NCBI GenBank assembly: GCA_009924965.1
Contig: RFQN01000068.1
Span: 1 to 7,238, forward strand
Direction of reading: 5' to 3'
From: Verrucomicrobiota bacterium
Lineage (GTDB): Bacteria > Verrucomicrobiota > Verrucomicrobiia > Opitutales > UBA953
DNA: 7,238 nucleotides
The notes below the pieces were generated by a model that was given only the letters and a program-made list of their open reading frames with translations, made no database searches and was not told where the DNA came from. Positions within the stretch are counted from its first letter, which is position 1. The number at the start of each line of letters is the position of its first letter. Below are positions 1-5,360 of the stretch, in pieces. Made by a program: the position numbers and the translations under genes.

Positions 1-1
1 C

Positions 2-421
2 GCCGACAAGGGCAAGCGCGTCATGGCCATCGAGGACAAGGAAGGCAGTTTCCCCTTCGGCTCCTACCTCTACATCAACCTGACCGGCACCCCCGTAGAG
101 GTCCGCTACAACGGCAAGGCCAACGCGATTCCGCCCAACGGCCGCGCGGTCATCAACGCCCCCGTCGCCAACGATACCTACGCTCAAGGTGAGATCTGGA
201 CCCCTGGCGAAGATGGCTACCAGGTCGGCTACATCGCCCGCACCTACCAGCAAGCCGACGTCCGCACGCTCTTCTTCATCCTGCCCAACCAAGGCGGTGG
301 TCATGCCGTCAACATCAAGGGCATCGAAGAGCGCAAGCAGCCCGACCCGGTCCCCGACCCCAACGCGGGCGCGGGCAAGGGCGGCAATAAGCCGAACGCC
401 GGCAAGGCACCGACGAAGTAA
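2..421 (+). CDS. Hypothetical protein, 3' part (5' end outside window)
   Basis: I do not recognise this protein and assign no function. The reading frame is open to the left edge (seven codons, reading ADKGKRV, precede the first ATG at 23), so the gene most likely starts outside the window; a start at 23 would give 132 residues. An AAGGG ten bases before that ATG could mimic a ribosome site, so the internal start cannot be excluded. Counting from that Met, residues 8-100 are rich in alternating hydrophobic, Gly and aromatic residues (FPFGSYLYINLTGTPVEV, then GYQVGYIARTYQQ and RTLFFILPNQGGGHAVNI), which looks like a beta-sandwich-type domain. Residues 106-132 are a low-complexity tail of Pro, Asp, Gly, Asn and Lys ending in KAPTK. 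No catalytic motif or membrane segment is visible; any signal peptide would lie upstream of the window. The stop TAA faces the recJ stop three bases away, so the gene is convergent with the sec-recJ operon. Confidence 0.7.
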   Translation, partial: ADKGKRVMAIEDKEGSFPFGSYLYINLTGTPVEVRYNGKANAIPPNGRAVINAPVANDTYAQGEIWTPGEDGYQVGYIARTYQQADVRTLFFILPNQGGGHAVNIKGIEERKQPDPVPDPNAGAGKGGNKPNAGKAPTK

Positions 422-427
422 GCCTTA
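419..427. other. Convergent stop-codon junction of the left-edge gene and recJ
   Basis: The plus-strand stop TAA (419-421) and the minus-strand stop TAA (427-425) are only three bases apart and together form the interrupted palindrome TAAG-C-CTTA. Just to the right, 429-440 reads GCGC-TGTA-GCGC, a small 4-bp stem inside the recJ 3' end with no T-run on either strand. I see no rho-independent terminator here, so any transcription stop for both genes must be factor-dependent or lie inside the opposite gene. Confidence 0.6.
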
Positions 428-2137
428 CGCGCTGTAGCGCCAGTCGAGGATCTCCGCCTGCGGGAGCTTGCGCCCCTGCCAACGGTTCCACTGCAGTTTG
501 ACGACGAGGTCGACCGAGCGCCCCAGTTCAGGCAAGCGGTTGGCCATGCGCCATGCGACGAAATTGAGGCGGCGGCCGGCGATGGGCGAGCTTTGGTAAC
601 GGAAGTTGCCGTCGCCGAAGATCGTGGGCGCACGCTCGAAGACGAAGCCCTTCACGCCGAAGAGCGGCTCGGGGTTGCCCTCGCCATAAGGCTGCAGCAG
701 CTCGAGGTCGTCCAGCAAGCGGTCCGTGGCTTCGGTCGCCTTGATCCAGTGGACGATATCGAGGTCGCGGCCATCGACCACCGCAGCGCCGGCGACCTTC
801 TGTGCGGCGATGGCGGCGGAGAAACGCTCACGGAAGACTTCGACGTCCGCGACGGCCAACGACACGCCGACGGCCATCGGGTGGCCGCCAAAGGTCTTGA
901 GCAGGTCGGAGCACGCGGTCAGGGCCTCGACGAGGTTGGTGCCAGGGACGCTGCGGCCCGAGCCCTTGGCGACGTCCCCTTCCTTACCGAGGACGATGAC
1001 GGGGCGATCCAGGGCGCGGCAGATCTTACCCGCGGCGATGCCGACCACGCCGGGGTGCCAATCGCCGTGGACGACGTAGCCGGCCAATTCGCCCATGGCT
1101 TCGGCCTGCGCGGTGGCCTCTTCGGTCACGCGCTTGTCGATTTCCTGGCGTTCGCGGTTGATGGCGTCGAGCTGCGCGGCGTCGCGCTCACACTCCTCCG
1201 GCGAGGAAGCCAAGAGCAGCTTCAGCGGTAACGACGCGTCGGCCAAGCGGCCGCTGGCGTTGATGCGAGGCCCGAGGCGATAGGAGACGTCGACGGAAGT
1301 CAGGACGCCGCCGGGCTCCATGCCGCTGACGGCGATGAGGGCGCGCACGCCCGGCCGGCGGGCCTCGCCGAGGGCGCGCAAGCCATGCGCCGCGAGGATG
1401 CGGTTTTCGGACACCAACGGCACGAGGTCCGCTATGGTCCCCAAGGCCGCGAGGTCGAGGTAGTCCTTCACCTGGATCTGCGTGCCGCGCTCGTCGCCGG
1501 CCAAGCGCAGGACCTTGAGCACGCCATGGATCAGCTTGAAGACCAGGCCCGCGGTGCAGAGCGACTGCCACGCGGCTTCCGGGGCGTCGTTGACGCGGGG
1601 GTTGACCAAGATGCAGGCCACGCGCGATTCCTTGGCCGTGTGGTGGTCGACGACGATGACGTCCACGCCCTCGGCCTTGAGCCGGTCTACTTCAGGCTTG
1701 GAATTGGTGCCGCAGTCCAACGCGATGAACAGAGACGGCTTGGCGTCGGCGAGCACGCGGTCCAAGGCGGCCATGGACAGGCCATAGCCTTCCTCGAGGC
1801 GGCGCGGCACGAAGTGGGCCGGGTCGGCCCCGAGGCGCCGCAGCAGATGCACCAGCATCGCGGTGCTGGAGACGCCATCGACATCGTAGTCGCCCAGGAT
1901 GGCGATGCGCTCCCCTTGGTTGACGGCCCGGACGATGCGTTCGGCGGCCTCGCGCAACCCGCCGACGGCGAAGGGATCGGAGACGTGGGCCAGCTGCGGA
2001 CGCAGGTGGCGCTCCGCGTCGGCCTCGTCGGCGAACGTGCGCGCGAGGACGTGGGCGACGGGGTCGCTGACTCCAAGCGAGACCGCGATACGCCGGGCGA
2101 GCCCAGCATCCGCGGCCCGGTATAACCAGGCGGCCAT
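425..2137 (-). CDS. recJ: Single-stranded-DNA-specific 5'-3' exonuclease RecJ
   Basis: RecJ is a cytoplasmic, metal-dependent exonuclease that degrades single-stranded DNA 5' to 3' in RecF-pathway recombination, mismatch repair and base-excision repair. The 570 residues match the family's usual size (E. coli about 577). The DHH phosphoesterase domain is complete: metal-binding GDYDVDG at 82-88, LDCGT at 140-144, VVDHH at 162-166 and GTIADLVPL at 233-241. A linker with YRLGPRINASGRL (286-298) leads to the DHHA1 domain with GDWHPGVVGIAAGKI (358-372), SGRSVPGTN (393-401) and FGGHPMAVG (416-424). The C-terminal OB-fold region begins near 450 and includes LLQPYGEGNPEPLF (480-493). All expected metal ligands appear present; DYDVDG in place of the common D-A-D-G form is a mild variant. 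The start is the first possible ATG, since an in-frame TAA lies at 2149-2147, nine bases upstream. It follows secDF by 22 bases and is probably its co-transcribed partner. No close Shine-Dalgarno is seen; the nearest purine stretch (AGGTCAGGTC) is well over 12 bases away. Confidence 0.96.
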   Translation of the reverse strand: MAAWLYRAADAGLARRIAVSLGVSDPVAHVLARTFADEADAERHLRPQLAHVSDPFAVGGLREAAERIVRAVNQGERIAILGDYDVDGVSSTAMLVHLLRRLGADPAHFVPRRLEEGYGLSMAALDRVLADAKPSLFIALDCGTNSKPEVDRLKAEGVDVIVVDHHTAKESRVACILVNPRVNDAPEAAWQSLCTAGLVFKLIHGVLKVLRLAGDERGTQIQVKDYLDLAALGTIADLVPLVSENRILAAHGLRALGEARRPGVRALIAVSGMEPGGVLTSVDVSYRLGPRINASGRLADASLPLKLLLASSPEECERDAAQLDAINRERQEIDKRVTEEATAQAEAMGELAGYVVHGDWHPGVVGIAAGKICRALDRPVIVLGKEGDVAKGSGRSVPGTNLVEALTACSDLLKTFGGHPMAVGVSLAVADVEVFRERFSAAIAAQKVAGAAVVDGRDLDIVHWIKATEATDRLLDDLELLQPYGEGNPEPLFGVKGFVFERAPTIFGDGNFRYQSSPIAGRRLNFVAWRMANRLPELGRSVDLVVKLQWNRWQGRKLPQAEILDWRYSA

Positions 2138-2159
2138 GAGAGTGGTTTACGACCTGACC

Positions 2160-4856
2160 TCAGGCGTCAGAACCGGCCTCCCACGAGTAGCTCTTGGGCA
2201 GTTCGGCGTCGTCGACGCCTTTGCGTTCACCCTTGTGCCACCAGTAGAAGATCGGACTGGCGATGAAGATGGAGGAGAAGGTACCGGTGAGGACACCGTA
2301 GATGAAGACTTCGCCGTAGAGGCGGACGTCGCCCGCGCCGAAGACGAAGAGCGCCACCGCACAGAGGAAGACCGTGGAGGAGGTCAGGATCGTACGGGAG
2401 AGCGTGCGGTTGATCGCGAAGTGGATGACGTCGCGCAGCGAGCGCGTCGGGTTGTTCTCGAGCTCCTCGCGGATTCGGTCGAAGACGACGATGGTGTCGT
2501 TCACCGAGTAGCCGATGATGAGCAGGATCGCGGCGATCAGGGCCGCGTTGAACTGACCGCCGAAGAAGACGAACATCGCGATCGTCATCAGGACGTCGTG
2601 CAGGGTCGCCACCATCGCGGCGACGCCGAAGCCGGCCTCGAAGCGAAGGGAGACGTAGATGCCGATGCCGATGAGGGCGAGGACGACGGACCAGATGGCG
2701 TTCGCGCGGAGCTCGCCGGACACGGAGCCACCGATGGCCTCGCGGGAGAGCATGAGCTTGTCGACCGGGAGGTCCTTGTCCTTGAGCATCTCGGGATACT
2801 TGGCCTTGAGGCCTTCGACGATCTTGGCGAGGTTGGCGAAGTCACCCTTGGAGCGGTCCTTCGTCAATTCGGTTTCGATGCGCAGACGGGACTCGCCGCC
2901 GCCGACGGCGGTCTGGATGGTCACGGTCGTATCCGGGAGGCCGAGGGACTCGGCCAGCTTGAGCACCTTAGTAGTGTCGACCTTGTCCTTGGAGCTGATC
3001 GCCACGAGGGTCGATTCACCCCCACGGAAATCCTTACCGAAGGCTTCCTTGCCCTTGTAGGCCAGGTCGGCGACGCCGACGAGGATGACGACCCAGGAGA
3101 CGATGAATGCCAGACGGGCCTGGTTGAGGAACTGGATGTCCAGGGTCGGACGGAAGACCGGGAGGCCGAAGATGCGGCTGAGGATGCCCTGGGAGAGCGT
3201 GAACTCCTGGAGGCCACGGCAGGTCACGAGGGTCGTGAAGAGCGTCGTGAAGATACCGATGATGAGCGTGATGCCGAAGCCACGGACCGGACCCGTGCCC
3301 ATGAACGCGAGGATCAAGGCGACGAGCAAGTGCGTGAGGTTGGCGTCCACGATCGTCCAGGTCGCGCGGTTATAGCCTTCGCGCAGGGAGACGGCGCGGT
3401 CCTTGCCGAGACGCGCTTCCTCGCGGACGCGCTCCAGGATGAGGATGTTCGCGTCGACGGCCATGCCGAGCGTGAGCACGAGCGCGGCCACGCCGGGCAA
3501 CGTGATCGTCGCACCGAGGTAGGCCATGCCGCCAAGCATCAAGAGCAGGTTGAGCACCATGCCGAAGACGGCGATGAAGCCGCCCCAGACGTAGAAGCCG
3601 ACCATGAAGAGGATGACGAGGCCGACGGCCACGACGGAGGCAACGACGGACTTGGACTGCGCATCCTTGGCGAGCGACGGGCCGACGGAGGTCACGTCCT
3701 GCGTGATGAGCGGGAACTCCAGAGGATTGTTGAGCACGGAAGCGAGGCTAAGGGCCTCTTCGCGCGAGAAGGAACCGGTGATGGTCGCGCCCGTGCTGCG
3801 GATGGCTTCGCGCACGGTCGGGGCGGACTGCAGCTGACCGTCGAGGACGATGGCGAGCTGGCCGATGCCGCGGCTGTTGCCTTCGGCGATCTTGGCGGTG
3901 AGGTCACCGAACTTCTTCGAACCCTCGTCGGTGAACGTCATGCTGACGTAGAAGGACAAGCCGTCATCGGAGCGGGCGGCGGAGGTCTTGATGATCTTGC
4001 CGGTGGCGTCGGCCTTCTTGCGGACGTAGTAACGACGCATCGTGACCTCGCCGGTCTTGCGGTCGACGTCGCGCTCCACCAGCACTTCGTAGGTCGCGAT
4101 GGCGCCGTTGTCATCCTGCAGCGCCTTGGTGGAGTGCTCGCGCTCGCCGGGAGCCGGACGCTCACCACGGTAAACCTGGCGGAACTCCAACTTGGCCGGC
4201 TTCTTCAGCGCGTCCATGATGTCGGGGTTGTTCGCGGCGTCTTCGCCGGGCAGCTGGATTTCGAGCGCCAGGTCACCGACGGGGCGGATAACGGGCTCGG
4301 CGACGCCGAACTCGTTGACGCGGTGTTCCATGACGGCGATGGCCTGAGCCACCATCTGAGAGTGGTCCATCTTGGCCTTGTCGCCTTCGGCCTTTTCACC
4401 GGACTCGACGCCCGACGGGTCGACCTTGAGGGTGAAGGACACGCCGCCCTGCAGGTCGAGGCCGAGCTTGAGCTTACCTTGCGACGCCACCAGCTCCTGC
4501 TTCAGCACGAGGATATTGCGCTTGGCCTGGTCGGGCTCGCGCACGAAATCCTTCTCATTGAAGAAGAACGGCAGCAGGTCGACGCCACCGGCGCGGCCCT
4601 TGCCTTCGCCGATGTCACGGAGCGCCTGGTAATAGGAGATCGACTTCTGGTCGGCCGGAACAGCCGGATTCTTGTAGTCGGCGACGCGCTTGAGCGCTTC
4701 GGCGTGGAGCTTCTCGAACGCCGGCTTGTCCTTGATGACCTGCGTCGGGATGAACTGCTCGAGAGGGGTCGGAGCGATGGGGTAGAACTCGTACCAGGCA
4801 GCTGCCAGGGCGAGAACCGATACCGCCACCTTCCAGAACCAAGTCCTGGATGTCAT
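2160..4856 (-). CDS. secDF: Fused protein translocase subunit SecDF
   Basis: SecD and SecF are joined in one 898-residue inner-membrane protein, an RND-type, proton-driven accessory of SecYEG that helps pull secreted chains out on the periplasmic side. By eye there are twelve membrane segments: SecD near 7-22, 403-421, 425-448, 452-474, 505-520 and 525-546, and SecF near 582-600, 719-738, 742-765, 769-792, 823-841 and 848-871. SecD hallmarks are LGLDLQGGV (131-139), MEHRVNEFGVAEPVI (176-190), the P1 region with LAIVLDGQLQSAP (334-346), and GMAVDANILILERVREE (464-480), whose Asp468 matches the proton-relay aspartate known in SecD. SecF hallmarks are GKDFRGG (607-613), IGYSVNDTIVVFDRIREE (781-798) and NRTLSRTILTSST (816-828). 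About 110 residues separate the first membrane segment from LGLDLQGG. It lies 29 bases after yajC and 22 before recJ. The ATG is placed directly before the first membrane segment; the preceding CACCCCCTAACGACGACATACCC holds no Shine-Dalgarno. Confidence 0.97.
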   Translation of the reverse strand: MTSRTWFWKVAVSVLALAAAWYEFYPIAPTPLEQFIPTQVIKDKPAFEKLHAEALKRVADYKNPAVPADQKSISYYQALRDIGEGKGRAGGVDLLPFFFNEKDFVREPDQAKRNILVLKQELVASQGKLKLGLDLQGGVSFTLKVDPSGVESGEKAEGDKAKMDHSQMVAQAIAVMEHRVNEFGVAEPVIRPVGDLALEIQLPGEDAANNPDIMDALKKPAKLEFRQVYRGERPAPGEREHSTKALQDDNGAIATYEVLVERDVDRKTGEVTMRRYYVRKKADATGKIIKTSAARSDDGLSFYVSMTFTDEGSKKFGDLTAKIAEGNSRGIGQLAIVLDGQLQSAPTVREAIRSTGATITGSFSREEALSLASVLNNPLEFPLITQDVTSVGPSLAKDAQSKSVVASVVAVGLVILFMVGFYVWGGFIAVFGMVLNLLLMLGGMAYLGATITLPGVAALVLTLGMAVDANILILERVREEARLGKDRAVSLREGYNRATWTIVDANLTHLLVALILAFMGTGPVRGFGITLIIGIFTTLFTTLVTCRGLQEFTLSQGILSRIFGLPVFRPTLDIQFLNQARLAFIVSWVVILVGVADLAYKGKEAFGKDFRGGESTLVAISSKDKVDTTKVLKLAESLGLPDTTVTIQTAVGGGESRLRIETELTKDRSKGDFANLAKIVEGLKAKYPEMLKDKDLPVDKLMLSREAIGGSVSGELRANAIWSVVLALIGIGIYVSLRFEAGFGVAAMVATLHDVLMTIAMFVFFGGQFNAALIAAILLIIGYSVNDTIVVFDRIREELENNPTRSLRDVIHFAINRTLSRTILTSSTVFLCAVALFVFGAGDVRLYGEVFIYGVLTGTFSSIFIASPIFYWWHKGERKGVDDAELPKSYSWEAGSDA

Positions 4857-4885
4857 GGGTATGTCGTCGTTAGGGGGTGGACGAA

Positions 4886-5227
4886 TTAGGCCTGGACGAA
4901 CTTGTCAGCTTCCTCGGCCTTGCCGACGATCGCGGACTTGTGGACGGACATGCGACCGGACTCGAGTTCGATGGTCACGCGGTCGTCCTTGATGTGGTAG
5001 ACCTTGCCGTAGATACCGTTGGCGAGGATCACCTCGGAGCCGACCGCGAGTTCGGACTGCAGCTTTTCGCGCTCTTTCTGCAGCTTACGCTGAGGGGCGA
5101 TGACGAAGAAGTAGAAGGCGCCGCCCAAGAAGACGAGGGGCAGGAACTGCATGAGTACCTGACCGCCGGTCGGGGCAGCCTCTTCTGCTGCAAGTATCTG
5201 AATACCAATAGTTTGGATGTTAATCAT
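4886..5227 (-). CDS. yajC: Preprotein translocase subunit YajC
   Basis: YajC is a small single-span inner-membrane protein that associates with SecDF and SecYEG in the holo-translocon; its precise role is still unsettled. The call uses 113 residues starting at the ATG at 5227-5225. A longer frame to an ATG at 5293 exists, but its extra 22 residues (starting MPFCLSASFQGG) look like translated intergenic DNA and push the membrane span far from the N-terminus, unlike the family. In the chosen protein, residues 25-43 form the membrane segment (QFLPLVFLGGAFYFFVIAP), followed directly by the typical PQRKLQKERE basic/charged helix (45-54) and the small beta domain with VGSEVILANGIYGKV (62-76) and DDRVTIELESGRMSVHKSAI (81-100). 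The first codons are strikingly AT-rich for this genome (only 14 G/C in 5191-5240), and the bases before ATG read AAACAAAACAACA with no Shine-Dalgarno. It is the first gene of the probable yajC-secDF-recJ operon. Confidence 0.93.
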   Translation of the reverse strand: MINIQTIGIQILAAEEAAPTGGQVLMQFLPLVFLGGAFYFFVIAPQRKLQKEREKLQSELAVGSEVILANGIYGKVYHIKDDRVTIELESGRMSVHKSAIVGKAEEADKFVQA

Positions 5228-5360
5228 TGTTGTTTTGTTTGGAAATGGGGACCGAGAACCCCCTTGAAATGAGGCGGAAAGGCAAAAAGGCAAGCCCCAG
5301 CTCGGGTCCGATTGGTTTTGCTAACCCCCTTCCGGGCGGTCAGTGTGAATAACTCAATCC
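5228..5360. promoter_or_regulatory. Divergent intergenic region between yajC and kup
   Basis: These 133 bases must hold the promoters for the leftward sec-recJ operon and, most likely, for rightward kup, because both start here head to head. I see no convincing -35/-10 pair on either strand. Visible structure: a 9-base direct repeat AACCCCCTT at 5257-5265 and 5323-5331; a short near-tandem AAGGCAA at 5279-5285 and 5287-5293; and, read on the minus strand, GGGGGTTCTCGGTCCCC (5263-5247), which could fold into a stem of four G-C and three G-U pairs with a CTC loop, ending 19 bases before the yajC ATG. Function of these is inferred from position only. Confidence 0.45.
5257..5331. repeat. Pair of 9-base direct repeats AACCCCCTT
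   Basis: AACCCCCTT occurs at 5257-5265 and again at 5323-5331, in the same orientation with start-to-start distance 66 bases, both inside the yajC/kup intergenic region. The matches are exact as read. Two copies in a divergent promoter region could be sites for a regulator, but a chance match in C-rich DNA is quite possible. Confidence 0.3.

Noticed and set aside
429..440. GCGC-TGTA-GCGC stem as a rho-independent terminator
   Set aside because: Only four base pairs, lies within the recJ coding end, and has no T-run on either strand.
1385..2125. A 246-codon open frame on the plus strand opposite recJ
   Set aside because: Antisense shadow of the DHH domain of RecJ; no recognisable protein features.
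1899..4889. A 996-codon open frame on the plus strand lying opposite secDF and part of recJ
   Set aside because: Its predicted product is an extreme Asp/Glu/Arg/His-rich composition with no domain, typical of the antisense frame of a GC-rich gene. The opposite strand encodes full, motif-complete SecDF and RecJ.
5228..5293. N-terminal extension of YajC to an ATG at 5293
   Set aside because: The 22 extra residues are not YajC-like and come from intergenic sequence; the ATG at 5227 gives the usual short N-terminus before the membrane span.
5264..5293. Possible yajC promoter with TTGCCT (5293-5288, minus strand) as -35
   Set aside because: At a 17-base spacing the -10 position reads ATTTCA, which does not resemble TATAAT.
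5312..5350. Possible kup promoter with TTGGTT (5312-5317) as -35 and GTGAAT/TGAATA near 5344-5351 as -10
   Set aside because: The spacing is about 27-28 bases, far too long, and the -10 match is poor.
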